Positions 38,542-47,940 are shown, numbered from the stretch's first letter. The stretch is DNA of 64,000 nt from Dyella tabacisoli (GCF_003350925.1 NZ_KZ857174.1:62001-126000), one strand, 5' to 3'. A program made the numbers and translations. The notes: generated from the sequence alone by a model not told the origin.

Positions 38542-38547
38542 CCGCAG

Positions 38548-39138
38548 TCACCACGATGCGAGCGCTCGCGTAATGCTTTGACGAAACCGCGCTACTCGTT
38601 TTGGCGTTACTCGTTCGCTTTGGTAAAGAGAGAGCATCTGCATTTTGCACTGTGCGGCACAGGTGCCGAGAATCGCAGTCTTGAGGATTCTTCTCACCGG
38701 TCGCCGCATGATCCAGCGATCGACCCACGACGGCGAACCTAGCGTGGTCACCACCAGCACCCGGCGTAGCCCGGTTAGGCGCGGTGTGATCGCGCCCAGG
38801 TCTTGCGCGTGGTCGTAGGCAATGCCGGGTGCCCATACCCGATCGAACCAGCCTTTGAGCATGGCCGGAAAGCCGAACCACCACGTTGGAAAAACCAGCA
38901 CGATGGCTTCGGCATCGCGTAGGCGTTCGATTTCCGCGGCTACCCCGGCACCTGCATAGGCCGCGGTGTAGTAGCTCGAGCGCTCGCTGGCGCTCAACGC
39001 CGGGGCGAAGGCGTTTTTATAAAGATCTTCAATCTCGACCTCGTGGCCACTCGCTTTGAGCGAGTCATGGACGTGACTGGCAAGCGAAGCGGCAAGGCTG
39101 TCGGGCAGCGGGTGAGCCATGACCAGCAAGCACTTCAA
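38548..39138 (-). CDS. NAD(P)H-dependent flavodoxin-fold oxidoreductase (Flavodoxin_2)
   Basis: A 196-residue cytoplasmic flavoprotein of the quinone reductase / KefF-type family. It starts MKCLLVMAHPLPDSLAASLA, the FMN/FAD-binding first loop, and has IVLVFPTWWFGFPAMLKGWFDRVWAPG, the signature of NAD(P)H dehydrogenase (quinone) proteins. It probably reduces quinones or electrophiles in two-electron steps. It converges with rcnR (six bases apart) and is followed upstream on the same strand by a lipoprotein gene. Confidence 0.88.
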   Translation of the reverse strand: MKCLLVMAHPLPDSLAASLASHVHDSLKASGHEVEIEDLYKNAFAPALSASERSSYYTAAYAGAGVAAEIERLRDAEAIVLVFPTWWFGFPAMLKGWFDRVWAPGIAYDHAQDLGAITPRLTGLRRVLVVTTLGSPSWVDRWIMRRPVRRILKTAILGTCAAQCKMQMLSLYQSERVTPKRVARFRQSITRALASW

Positions 39139-39147
39139 GATGATTTC

Positions 39148-39987
39148 CTAGGATTCCGCTTTTGGCAGTTGCGGAGGTGCCGTTAACGGCACCGGGGCGA
39201 GTTGCGGCATCAGGCTTTTGCGACGAATCAAGAACCAAACCGCACCTAGTGGGAATGAGACGGCCAAGATCCATGGGCTGTAGGGGGCAGCGAACGCCGA
39301 GGCAGAGAACAGTTGGAAATTAACGATATGGAAATCGAAATCGCCGGTGGTCCAGTTGAGCTTAACCATAACGACGCCGATCAAGGTGAAGATCGCCCAT
39401 AGCCATTTGCGTTTGACCATCGGTGTGCGCAGACACGTGATGAACGCGTAAAGGCAAAACAACGGTATGACGCAGACAAGCGCGGCAAAGATCCAATGCA
39501 ATGCCCCTTTGCCTTGGAAGGTAAAAGCATTTGATTGCTCGAGTGATTGCGTCATTCGATCCAGGTTGATGCTATCGACCATGAGTTTGCCGTCGACCTT
39601 TATCAGCATGACGTAGACGATGGCCCAGCTGTCCTCGAATTCGTATTCATAGACCAGGCCGTAACGTTGATCGGACGAACTCTTCGTAGTCGTACTTACG
39701 ATGGCATGAAAACCGGAGTGGGCTCCTACTACTTTGATTGATTTTGGCTTGCCGCTTGGAAAGTAAGCCTGGATTTCGCGAAGCTTCGTCGCAATCTCGG
39801 GAGTCTGTCGCTTCGGATCCAGCTTTGCCATCACGTTATCGATTTGCCCGGCGCGTAGTTCTGCAATCACATCCTGTGCATATTCGGATTCAGGGTGCGG
39901 CGTGACCTTGTCGATCAAAGCTTGCTGACTACAGGAGGTTGTGCAGAAACTGGCGAGCACAAGCAGTGCAAATGCAATGAGCTTCAT
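39148..39987 (-). CDS. Predicted lipoprotein with three membrane segments, unknown function
   Basis: A 279-residue protein with a lipoprotein signal peptide ending LASFCTTSC, where the last cysteine fits a lipobox. The N-terminal domain (about 30-150) is soluble and has YGLVYEYEFEDSWAIVYVML, with a DUF4019-like look. Then come hydrophobic stretches near 163-187, 195-212 and 235-256, ending in a Pro-rich tail. No family is recognised with confidence. It sits between the oxidoreductase and the FAD oxidase on one strand, with short gaps. Confidence 0.65.
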   Translation of the reverse strand: MKLIAFALLVLASFCTTSCSQQALIDKVTPHPESEYAQDVIAELRAGQIDNVMAKLDPKRQTPEIATKLREIQAYFPSGKPKSIKVVGAHSGFHAIVSTTTKSSSDQRYGLVYEYEFEDSWAIVYVMLIKVDGKLMVDSINLDRMTQSLEQSNAFTFQGKGALHWIFAALVCVIPLFCLYAFITCLRTPMVKRKWLWAIFTLIGVVMVKLNWTTGDFDFHIVNFQLFSASAFAAPYSPWILAVSFPLGAVWFLIRRKSLMPQLAPVPLTAPPQLPKAES

Positions 39988-40006
39988 ACAATTTCCTCAG
40001 ATTGGC

Positions 40007-41377
40007 TTAGGGCAGCAATTTGCCGGGATTGAGAATGCCATCGGGATCGAAAGCCGCTTTGACATTGCGCATCAGCCCCAGTGTTTCAGGCGACAGCGCC
40101 AGTGGCATGAACTCGCGTTTGATTAGGCCGATGCCGTGCTCGCCGGACAGGGTGCCGTCGAGCGATATCACCAGCGCGAAGACTTCGGCCAGGCAAGCGT
40201 GGGCACGTTCGCGTTCGGCGTCGTCGCGCGGCAGCAGATTGACGTGCAGGTTGCCGTTGCCGGCATGGCCAAAGGTCACGATCAACACGTCGTGTTTGGC
40301 GGAGAGTCGCTTGATGCCGTCGACCAGCTCGGGCAAGTGGCTAACCGGTACCACGACGTCTTCGTTGATCTTGTTCGGCGAAATCGTTCGCTGTGCCGGC
40401 GACAGTGCCTTGCGCGCCGACCACAAAGCCTGGGTTTCTTCGGCGGTCTGGGCAACCTTTAACTCTTCAAGGCCATCGCCCTGCGCTGCGCGTGATACCG
40501 CTTCGGCGGCGCCGGCCAGGGTATCCGGTTCGCCGTCCACTTCGATCATCAGCATGGCGCCGGCAAGCGGTACGCCTTCACCACCGTAGTCGCGGGCCAG
40601 TTTCAGCGCCACATCGTCGATGAACTCCAGCGCGCAAGGCGTCACCGGCTGCGCCATGATCCGCGCCACCGCACGCGCCGCGGCGCCGACATCGCGATAA
40701 GTAGCGCGCAGCGTGCGTATGCCCGAGGGCTTGGGGGTCAGTTTCAGGGTGGCTTCGGTGATTAGCGCCAAGGTGCCTTCGGAGCCGATCAGCAGCCGGG
40801 TCAGGTCGTAACCAGTGGAGCCCTTGCTGGTATAGGTGCCGCAGCGAAAACCGGCACCGGTGCCAGCCACGGCGCGCAGGCCTAGTGTGTTCTCGCGCGG
40901 GCTGCCGTATTTCACCGTGCGCGGGCCGGCCGAGTTACAGGCCAGATTGCCGCCGATGCTGCACCAGGGCGAAGAGGTGGGGTCGGGCGGCCAAAAGAAA
41001 CCGAGAGGTTTCAATGCCTGTTGCAGGTCGCCATTCAATACGCCGGGCTCGACGATGGCCAGGCGATTGTCGGGGTCGATGCGCAAGATCCGGTTCATCC
41101 GCTCGAAACTCACCACTACGCCGCCATCGACGGGTACGGTGGCGCCGGTGGTGTTGGTGCCGCGTCCGCGTGCGATCACCGGGATGCGATGAGCGCGGCA
41201 GGCTTGTACCAGGGCCTCGACTTGCGCGTGTTCGGTAGGGAATACCACCGCATCGGGCATGGCATGGCGGCGCGAGTTGTCGTAGGCGTAAGCGAGCCGC
41301 TCGGCCTCATCGAATGAGCAGGCGTCGGCCGCGAAGGTCTGGCGGAGAAGGTTGAGCAGGGCCGGGGGGAGCGTCAT
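40007..41377 (-). CDS. FAD-binding 2-hydroxyacid dehydrogenase, GlcD/Dld type
   Basis: A 456-residue flavoprotein with an N-terminal PCMH-type FAD domain (IPVIARGRGTNTTGATVPVDGGVVV, EPGVLNGDLQ, GGNLACNSAGPRTVKYG, GSEGTLALITEATLKL). The C-terminal oxidase domain has TFGHAGNGNLHVNLL and SGEHGIGLIKREFM, which hold metal and substrate histidines. The family oxidises D-lactate, glycolate or D-2-hydroxyglutarate, passing electrons to quinone or cytochrome. The exact substrate is not clear from sequence. It ends the housekeeping part of the window, 58 bases from the secretion locus. Confidence 0.88.
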   Translation of the reverse strand: MTLPPALLNLLRQTFAADACSFDEAERLAYAYDNSRRHAMPDAVVFPTEHAQVEALVQACRAHRIPVIARGRGTNTTGATVPVDGGVVVSFERMNRILRIDPDNRLAIVEPGVLNGDLQQALKPLGFFWPPDPTSSPWCSIGGNLACNSAGPRTVKYGSPRENTLGLRAVAGTGAGFRCGTYTSKGSTGYDLTRLLIGSEGTLALITEATLKLTPKPSGIRTLRATYRDVGAAARAVARIMAQPVTPCALEFIDDVALKLARDYGGEGVPLAGAMLMIEVDGEPDTLAGAAEAVSRAAQGDGLEELKVAQTAEETQALWSARKALSPAQRTISPNKINEDVVVPVSHLPELVDGIKRLSAKHDVLIVTFGHAGNGNLHVNLLPRDDAERERAHACLAEVFALVISLDGTLSGEHGIGLIKREFMPLALSPETLGLMRNVKAAFDPDGILNPGKLLP

Positions 41378-41435
41378 GCGCTTAAGTCTAGCTCCGAAGC
41401 TGCGAGTGAGGTGCCCGCAGCTTCGGAAACGCTTC

Positions 41436-43124
41436 TTAGATCGCCAGCGTGGCTATCTCCACTTTCGGCAGCAAGCGGGCGGTGAAGTACTTGTCCTGGT
41501 AATAACGGATTTTCTCGCACATCACCGGAAAGGCGATGCCTTCATACAGGAAAACTTCTTTCTCATGCCCCATCGCTTTCAGCTCCTGTGGCAGCATCAA
41601 GGCGCGCCGCTCTTCGGACTGGCTGCGGGAGACATCGCCCCGGCCACCGCCACCGCGCGTGATGTTTTCCTTGCGCACCGTGGTGTAACCCAGCATGTCG
41701 GAGTAATCGTTCGCGTCTTGCTGCTCGCGCGGCGCGTAGACGATTTGCAGCGCGTGATTGGTCATCAAGGTGCGTGAGACGTCTTTGCCGTAGGTGGCGT
41801 CGAGCTGGGCCATGCTCTGGATGATCGGCAACAAGCGAATGTTGTAGCCGGCCATGTACGAAACTGCCGTGGCGATAATTTCCACCTTGCCGATTGAGGT
41901 GAACTCGTCCATCAACAGCAGGCATTGGTACTTCAATGCCGGGTTGTTCTGCGGCAGTTCCTTGGTATTGAGATTGATTAGCTGGCTGAAGAAAAGATTC
42001 ACGATCAAACGGCTTTCGGCCAGCTTGTTCGGCTGAATGCCGATATAGATGGTCATCTTTTTGCGGCGGACATCGGTCAGCAAGAAATCGTCTTCGCTGG
42101 TGGCGGCGTCCAGCACCGGATTGATCCAGGCATTGAGCGGCTCTTTGAAGGTGCCGAGAATCGAGGCGAAAGTTTCGTTCGCCTGCGACAGCAGATTGGC
42201 GAAAGCGGAATGCGCATTGCCGCTGAGGAAAGCTTGCTGAGCCAGCCACTGATAGAGCGTTCTCAATTCTGAGCCGTCGCCGGAAGACAGCCGATAGACG
42301 GCGCCGAGGGTGGGCCTGATTCTGAGTTTCTGCGGTATGTCGTTCTTCTCGTCCTCCTCCCATTTCTCAAACAGATACAGCGTGAAGGCCATAAACGCAT
42401 TGCGCGCCTGGCTGACCCAGAATTTCTGATCGTCAGAACCATCGGGATAAAGCATCGCCGCAATGCTCATCAAGTCCGAAACGCGGAAGGCCGGATCTTT
42501 CGACACATAGCTGAGCGGATTCCAGCGATGGCTGCGGCGATCTTCGGCAAAGGGATTGAACAGGTAGACCTCCTGGCCCTGGCTGGCGCGCCAGCCGCTG
42601 GTCAGTTCGAAGTTCTCCTGCTTGATATCCAGGACCACCGTCGATTCCTGGTATTCGAGCAAGTTCGGAATAACCACACCGACACCTTTGCCCGAACGCG
42701 TCGGCGCAGCCAGGATGACGAACTGCTGGCCGCTGAGTCGAACCAGGTCGCCCTTGAATTTTCCGACCAGGATGCCGTTGTCCGACGGCTTGAACATGCC
42801 GTGCTTGCTCAAGTCATGCGCCCTGGCAAAGCGAGCATCGCCGTGCATCGACTGCTTTTTCTTTCTGGCCAGGAAATACAGCGCGATCAGCCAGAGCAGG
42901 ACCGGCAAGCCAAACCCTATATAGCCCGCCAACTTGATGTGACTGAGATAGGGTTGCACCTGCGGCAAATTCAGCGCACGCAGATAACTCCAATAGGTAT
43001 CCCATTGGAGCTGACCGGAACCCAGCTTAAGAAAAAGAAGTATCAGAAGACCGGAAAAATATTCCCCTGCAACCAGGGCGACCAAGATCAGTCCGGCCGC
43101 CCAATACCATTTAGCCTTGCTCAT
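41436..43124 (-). CDS. virD4: Type IV coupling protein VirD4
   Basis: A 562-residue inner-membrane ATPase that recruits effectors to the secretion channel. Two membrane segments lie near residues 9-33 and 67-85. Walker A is APTRSGKGVGVVIPN (140-154) and Walker B is CLLLMDEFTSIGK. The insertion between the Walker motifs forms the all-alpha domain that in X. citri binds the XVIPCD signal. No relaxase gene is nearby. It is the last gene of the minus-strand locus, downstream of four effector cassettes whose products carry that signal, so the coupling logic is complete in this window. Confidence 0.95.
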   Translation of the reverse strand: MSKAKWYWAAGLILVALVAGEYFSGLLILLFLKLGSGQLQWDTYWSYLRALNLPQVQPYLSHIKLAGYIGFGLPVLLWLIALYFLARKKKQSMHGDARFARAHDLSKHGMFKPSDNGILVGKFKGDLVRLSGQQFVILAAPTRSGKGVGVVIPNLLEYQESTVVLDIKQENFELTSGWRASQGQEVYLFNPFAEDRRSHRWNPLSYVSKDPAFRVSDLMSIAAMLYPDGSDDQKFWVSQARNAFMAFTLYLFEKWEEDEKNDIPQKLRIRPTLGAVYRLSSGDGSELRTLYQWLAQQAFLSGNAHSAFANLLSQANETFASILGTFKEPLNAWINPVLDAATSEDDFLLTDVRRKKMTIYIGIQPNKLAESRLIVNLFFSQLINLNTKELPQNNPALKYQCLLLMDEFTSIGKVEIIATAVSYMAGYNIRLLPIIQSMAQLDATYGKDVSRTLMTNHALQIVYAPREQQDANDYSDMLGYTTVRKENITRGGGGRGDVSRSQSEERRALMLPQELKAMGHEKEVFLYEGIAFPVMCEKIRYYQDKYFTARLLPKVEIATLAI

Positions 43125-43277
43125 GAAATTCTACCCTGGTGCCGGTTTCCCCTTGCGGGGACGTTTATTCTGGAAAAGCTTGGGGGGTCGTTAAAACCTA
43201 TCTTGGCCTTTGCAGGGCAAAATAGATCACCGCATTGCGCTGCCTGCGGTATGCATGGCGCGACAGCTACTCGGTGA

Positions 43278-43607
43278 TTAATGCTTGAACGGTGTTAATT
43301 CGGGCGATCCACCGCCTGACCAGGAGCCGGATGTTATGGCCATAGGACAAACCGATAGGTATTGGTAATACGATCCCCAGTCATCCGACGTCCATTGCTT
43401 CCCATATGGATTAGGCGGTCGGCAAGCAGGATTTACCATGAAGGCGCCGGTATATGGAGGCAGCGGCCACCAGCATTGAGTCGGAATGCCTTGCCCTTTA
43501 GTACAAAACACAAAGGGATCATTGCTTCGATAATTGATGTACTCATAAAACTGCGCGCTGGCTTGCATTGATACAAGCATCGCGGCCGTAAAAATCCAAC
43601 CTTTCAT
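43278..43607 (-). CDS. Small exported cysteine-containing protein, orphan
   Basis: A 109-residue protein preceded by AAAGGAG at good distance from the ATG at 43607. The signal peptide MKGWIFTAAMLVSMQASA is clear, leaving about 90 residues rich in Tyr, Trp, Pro and Gly with four cysteines (FCTKGQGIPTQCWWP, NPACRPP, LSVCPM) that could form two disulfides. No family recognised. It lies between the last effector and virD4 on the same strand. Its size and export suggest an extra immunity protein or a periplasmic accessory, but nothing shows which. Confidence 0.7.
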   Translation of the reverse strand: MKGWIFTAAMLVSMQASAQFYEYINYRSNDPFVFCTKGQGIPTQCWWPLPPYTGAFMVNPACRPPNPYGKQWTSDDWGSYYQYLSVCPMAITSGSWSGGGSPELTPFKH

Positions 43608-43793
43608 GCAAACTCCTTTGTTTCCGTACTAAGGTGAAACCATTATGTGGTTTTGGGCCGGTCGGAAATGCTACTGCCGACCAGGGTGATTACAAGGTAA
43701 GTCAAGATACTGTGACCCTGAAGAGACGGTTTGAAGCACAGTGGAGCCGGATCGTTATCCCCGCTGTGAATCCTTGGCATGTATGCATTTGCT

Positions 43794-45062
43794 TTATCGG
43801 CTCGGCGCAGGGCTCGCGGTCTGTTGTGTCGGCTGCAGAAGTACCGGGGCCTGCGCCTGATCGGGCTGCTTCGGCGCCGCTGCCTGTTGCAACGCTTGAC
43901 TGCTTTGCTCCACCGATGTTGCCGTGGCTTGCCGGGTCGCTACATCGGCGATGCGCTTATGCGGTGAATTGAGATCGCCCTGCACCGCATAGGCACGCGA
44001 AGCATCGTCATTGAGTACGACGTGATTGATCTGCGTCATCCCATCACGGCGTGCAGCCACCACCAGGGCCGCGGCCAGGTTGTTGCTGTGCTGATCGGGT
44101 GTGCGTTGATGTTGCGCGTCCAGTTGGTGTACGGCGGTGAGGGCCTGCTTATACATGGCGTTGTCAGGGTGCGATGCCTGGTCCAGGCGCGGCGCTGACT
44201 GTTCGGGTTTGGTGCCCGCGTGTTGGGTTAATGCTTCCAGTCGGTGCATGGTGGCAGGACCGGCAACACCATCCACTTTCAGATGTTGCTCGCGCTGGAA
44301 GGCTTCCACCGCCTGCTTGGTGCGCGCGCCGTAGTCGCCGTCTGCTTTCAGGGGATGCCCCGCTGCATCGTGATAGCCGTGCTGATTGAGCATCTGTTGA
44401 AGATGACGGTTGTTGTCGGTGGAGCCATGGTTGCCAGGAGCGGCGGGAGATGCAGGAGCCGGGGCGCCGGGCACATAGCCGTGCTCAAGTTTGGATTCCC
44501 AGGCGGCAGCGGCGGTTCTTCTGTCCGACAAGCCTTTATAGCCGCCGTTGATATCGTGACAGGCGGCTTTGACGTCATCTTGATGGTGATTGGGGACGAC
44601 TCGGTCTTTCCAATAATGGATGGCGATCTTGGCGGCGACTTCGCGGTTTTCCGCCAGCTCCGGGTGATTGACCAGATCCAGCCCCAGCTCTTTGCCGGTG
44701 CTTTCGTAATTGGCGCGGCCGGTGAGTTGCACGTAACCGCGGCCATGGTATTTCCAGCCGTCGCCAGGCTCGGTGTTGCCGAGATTGACCTTGCCCCATT
44801 GGCCGCCGTAGATCTCATTGGCGACCGCTTCGGGACCGCCGGCGGCAACCTTGTTGGCAGCCGCGATATCGTTCATCCCGTTGCGTCCCGGGAACACTTC
44901 GAGCAGACGCTTGCCGGAGTAGTTCAGATTTTCGCTCATATGCGAATACCCGCCCGACTCGACCTGCATCTGGCCCATGAAATTGGATAATTCCTTGTGG
45001 CCTTGAATCCCCTCGCGGGTGGCCATTTCCATCAGGTAATCCGCGTTGTCTTTGGATGACAT
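43794..45062 (-). CDS. X-T4SS effector: GH19 hydrolase + PG-binding + XVIPCD (cassette 1)
   Basis: A 422-residue antibacterial effector. Residues about 1-200 are a glycoside hydrolase family 19 domain (catalytic Glu35 in QVESGGYS; GDGWKYHGRGYVQLTGR), the chitinase/endolysin fold that cleaves peptidoglycan glycan. About 215-280 is a PG_binding_1 domain (LKADGDYGARTKQAVEAFQ, LKVDGVAGPATM). About 295-422 is the XVIPCD-type signal (DGMTQINHVVLNDDASRAYA, VQGDL...) with a Gln/Pro-rich tail. Start at 45062, with GGAG nine bases upstream. There is no signal peptide, as expected for T4SS export from the cytoplasm. Its immunity gene lies 37 bases upstream. Confidence 0.9.
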   Translation of the reverse strand: MSSKDNADYLMEMATREGIQGHKELSNFMGQMQVESGGYSHMSENLNYSGKRLLEVFPGRNGMNDIAAANKVAAGGPEAVANEIYGGQWGKVNLGNTEPGDGWKYHGRGYVQLTGRANYESTGKELGLDLVNHPELAENREVAAKIAIHYWKDRVVPNHHQDDVKAACHDINGGYKGLSDRRTAAAAWESKLEHGYVPGAPAPASPAAPGNHGSTDNNRHLQQMLNQHGYHDAAGHPLKADGDYGARTKQAVEAFQREQHLKVDGVAGPATMHRLEALTQHAGTKPEQSAPRLDQASHPDNAMYKQALTAVHQLDAQHQRTPDQHSNNLAAALVVAARRDGMTQINHVVLNDDASRAYAVQGDLNSPHKRIADVATRQATATSVEQSSQALQQAAAPKQPDQAQAPVLLQPTQQTASPAPSR

Positions 45063-45099
45063 GATTGCGTTCTCCGGCAAAATTCAGGGTGGCGGGCGG

Positions 45100-45672
45100 T
45101 TAGTGCAGGCTGGGAAGGCCATGCGATTGGATGTCCGAATCGCTTTTCCATTTCAGCGTCGCATCGATCACGTTGTCATCCTGGGATTCGATGATTTTGG
45201 CGGCCTGACATGGCGACTTCTTTGCAGCCGTGGTTTCCCCAGGGCGCTGCACGATCACGCCGCCGTCCCGCAGGTTGCTTTCACCGGATACCGAATAAAC
45301 GATGTACTTGTAACCATCTTTAAGAAACGCGTATGCGTATCCTCCCGTATTGCCGGCAAAGCCGAGATGGGTGCGAGTGAACGCCCCGTCGGCGGGTTGA
45401 TCTTTGCCGGGAAATACCAGTTCCGGCGCGGAAGGGCGGCCGTAGGCGTAGTAAAAATGCCCCTGGCCCTGGCCGACATCGCCGGCCGCGCACATGGATA
45501 CGACTTTCTTGCCGTTATCCAGCGGGCATGAAAAAACGATCTTGTCGGCTTTTTCGCACATCGACGCTCTGGCGGAGACTTGCGTGACATTCGTCGGCGC
45601 CGATTGAGACGGCGACGAACATACCGCCAAGAAACACGCGCACAGCATCGTCATAATGTTGGTCGATTTCAT
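45100..45672 (-). CDS. Candidate immunity protein for the GH19 effector of cassette 1
   Basis: A 190-residue exported protein starting MKSTNIMTMLCACFLAVCSS at 45672; the open frame upstream is shadow. The N-terminus is a signal peptide, with a Cys-rich core that is a poor lipobox match. The mature part contains CEKADKIVFSCPLDNGKKV and GFAGNTGGYAYAFLKDGYKY. It does not match a family I can name. Position directly upstream of a peptidoglycan hydrolase, together with periplasmic targeting, makes it the likely immunity protein that protects the producer and its siblings. Confidence 0.75.
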   Translation of the reverse strand: MKSTNIMTMLCACFLAVCSSPSQSAPTNVTQVSARASMCEKADKIVFSCPLDNGKKVVSMCAAGDVGQGQGHFYYAYGRPSAPELVFPGKDQPADGAFTRTHLGFAGNTGGYAYAFLKDGYKYIVYSVSGESNLRDGGVIVQRPGETTAAKKSPCQAAKIIESQDDNVIDATLKWKSDSDIQSHGLPSLH

Positions 45673-45688
45673 GGGTCTTGATTCCCTA

Positions 45689-47350
45689 TTACATGGTTCG
45701 CGTGGGATTGGGCTGGGTGGGTGCTTGCTGATGCACCTGCTGCTGTGCGAGCTGCGCCTGGTTCGCGTGCTTGGACTGCGCGGCCTGCTCCCACGCGGCA
45801 CTGCTCTTGTCGATGGGCGTGGCGACTGCTTCGGCAGTGTTCACATGGCTGACCTGTTTGAACGACGAGCGCAGATCACCTTGCACGGCATAGGTGCGAC
45901 TGGCGTCGTCGCTGAGTACGGCATGGTGGATCTGGCTCAAGCCGTCGCGCCGTGCCGCTACGACCAGGGCTGCGGCCAGGTTATTGCTGCGCTGATCGGA
46001 TGCATGGTGATTCTCCGCATCCAGCCGATGCACGGCACCAAGCGACTGCTGATAAAGCGCGTGATCGGGGTGCGAGCTATGGTCCAGGCGAGCCGGTGCT
46101 GCAGCCGCTGGCGTGGATGGCTTGTTGTCGAACCACGAACCGGGATGGCTCAAGGTATCGAACGCGCCCGACACCTTTTCGCTCACGGCATGACTGGCTT
46201 CACTCACGGCATGACCAGCGGCGTGAAGCGCATGCGAGGTTTCGTTGACGGCCTTGCTCGCTACCTGTTCAACCGCATGGACGCCGTGCGATACCTCTTT
46301 GCGTGCCGTATCGTAGGCCTGGGTGGCCTCATGGGCGACATAGTGAGCCGCGTGCTCGGCGGCGTGGACGCCTTGAGTAACTTTTTCGGTCACTGTGTGG
46401 CGCGTTGCGTCGTAAGCCTGCGAAGCTTCGTGGGCGACATAGTGCGCCGCATGCTCGGCGACATGGACTCCTTGCGTGATTCTCTTGCCTGCGGCGTGGC
46501 CGAGTTCTTCCGCGCCACCGACGATGGCTCTGGGTACTTCCCAGGAGGCCGATAACCCGGTGCGCAGATCCATCACATCGCTGCGATAGCGGTCGATCAT
46601 GCCGTGATGCTCGTTGTAGCGCGCTTGGCTTTCCGGGGAGATGATCGATCCGCCGAGGGTCTTGCCGTTAGGCACGAAGTTGTCGATGGCGTGAGCGCTA
46701 AAGTCGACCGCCTTGATCGGATTGCGCGGACTCAATGCTCCGCTGTCGTCGCGGTAGCCGGCTTTGCTGAGAATGTCGATATCCTGCTTGGCGGCATAGA
46801 TACGCACTTCACCGAAATGCGTGCTGGCCGCGCTGACTACATCGGTGGCACGGACATGGTCGATGACCTGGTGGCCGCCCTTGGGTACACCTTCCATCAG
46901 GCCGGCGGCACCGTAGGCATTGAACGTTTCGCCGTGCAGGCCGTATTTGTAAGCGGTGATCTCCGCCAGTGTGCCGCCGAGCGAGTGGCCGGTGACGGTG
47001 ACGTTGAGCGGATAATGGTGCTCTGCCGCGTCTTTTTTCGCCTCGTCCATGACTTTCTTGGTGAAGGCCATGGCATCGGGCGTTTGTGCGTTCAGCCCGA
47101 TGAGAACCATGCCTGCGTCCACGCCGCCATCATGCACAGGCTCTCTATTGAACTCGGTACCGCGATGGGCGATGACGACCTCGCCGGTATCACTGCGCTG
47201 ATAGGCGGTGGCCTGATAGCCTGTGGAAGGGTTGTCGGCGTGATCGAGGATTTTGTATTTGACGCCACCGAGCTCGATGACTTCATTCAATCGGTGATCT
47301 TTGTAGGAATCCTGCGACAGTAACGCGTTATCGGCGGTGCTGATGCTCAT
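45689..47350 (-). CDS. X-T4SS effector: class-3 lipase + helical repeats + XVIPCD (cassette 2)
   Basis: A 553-residue effector. Residues 1-215 form a lipase class-3 alpha/beta hydrolase: HRGTE (62-66) and the nucleophile elbow GHSLGG with Ser123, so phospholipid cleavage is likely. About 265-395 is a helical region with two near-identical 34-residue units (TQGVHAAEHAAHYVAHEA-type) followed by weaker repeats rich in H, A and V. The last 130 residues are the XVIPCD-type signal (DGLSQIHHAVLSDDASRTYA) with a Gln-rich tail. No signal peptide. The start overlaps the immunity gene by four bases (ATGA), showing tight coupling. Confidence 0.9.
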   Translation of the reverse strand: MSISTADNALLSQDSYKDHRLNEVIELGGVKYKILDHADNPSTGYQATAYQRSDTGEVVIAHRGTEFNREPVHDGGVDAGMVLIGLNAQTPDAMAFTKKVMDEAKKDAAEHHYPLNVTVTGHSLGGTLAEITAYKYGLHGETFNAYGAAGLMEGVPKGGHQVIDHVRATDVVSAASTHFGEVRIYAAKQDIDILSKAGYRDDSGALSPRNPIKAVDFSAHAIDNFVPNGKTLGGSIISPESQARYNEHHGMIDRYRSDVMDLRTGLSASWEVPRAIVGGAEELGHAAGKRITQGVHVAEHAAHYVAHEASQAYDATRHTVTEKVTQGVHAAEHAAHYVAHEATQAYDTARKEVSHGVHAVEQVASKAVNETSHALHAAGHAVSEASHAVSEKVSGAFDTLSHPGSWFDNKPSTPAAAAPARLDHSSHPDHALYQQSLGAVHRLDAENHHASDQRSNNLAAALVVAARRDGLSQIHHAVLSDDASRTYAVQGDLRSSFKQVSHVNTAEAVATPIDKSSAAWEQAAQSKHANQAQLAQQQVHQQAPTQPNPTRTM

Positions 47351-47940
47351 TGGAAATCCTCTTTGGCAGATAACGTCATCGAGAAAATGTCAGTGCTGGA
47401 TTCCGTCTGGAAAAGCGAGCGGTTAGTGGTGCCGAAGGCGCTCCGTTCCTTATCGGTATTGAAGTAATCGGCTTTTACAAAATAAGTCGGAGTGGGCTTC
47501 TGCGAGACAATCTCCTTCAGATCCATGGCCGGACTGAAGTCGACACCCTTGACCTTCAAAGTCGCCCACATCGTATTTACGGCCCAATGGCAGACGCCGA
47601 GGCCGTAATAGTCCTCATCCTGCAAGAGATCGGCGTAAATCGTGCCCTTGTAGACGTTGTCGCTGACACGGGTGAAGGTAATCGGAAAGTTTTTTTCCGG
47701 CGCCAGCGTGGCGCCGCTAATCGGAGTCAACGGCACGCAGCGATCGTTTTCCACCATGTAATGCACCACGCCGGCCACCGAATCGAACGGTCCGGGTGCA
47801 TCGTTGATGGTGACCGTAATTTCGTAGCGAGTCTTCGGATGCGGATTCTGTTTGATGTCTGGAGTTTTCATAGGTGAGCTGCACGCCGAGGTGGTCAAGG
47901 CCAGAGATAGGATGAGCGAAGAGGTCAGGCGAATGGACAT
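47347..47940 (-). CDS. Candidate lipoprotein immunity protein for the lipase effector
   Basis: A 197-residue lipoprotein: signal peptide MSIRLTSSLILSLALTTSAC with lipobox TSAC, so it is membrane-anchored facing the periplasm. The mature domain, with YEITVTINDAPGPFDSVAGV and GLGVCHWAVNTMWATLKVKG, looks beta-rich. No family recognised. It ends in ATGA overlap with the lipase effector. Periplasmic lipoprotein immunity suits a phospholipase that attacks from the periplasm. Confidence 0.8.
   Translation of the reverse strand: MSIRLTSSLILSLALTTSACSSPMKTPDIKQNPHPKTRYEITVTINDAPGPFDSVAGVVHYMVENDRCVPLTPISGATLAPEKNFPITFTRVSDNVYKGTIYADLLQDEDYYGLGVCHWAVNTMWATLKVKGVDFSPAMDLKEIVSQKPTPTYFVKADYFNTDKERSAFGTTNRSLFQTESSTDIFSMTLSAKEDFQ

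Noticed and set aside
45656-46555. Plus-strand 299-codon frame opposite the lipase effector
   Set aside because: The minus-strand frame has lipase and XVIPCD motifs and coupling to its immunity gene; the plus frame has none.
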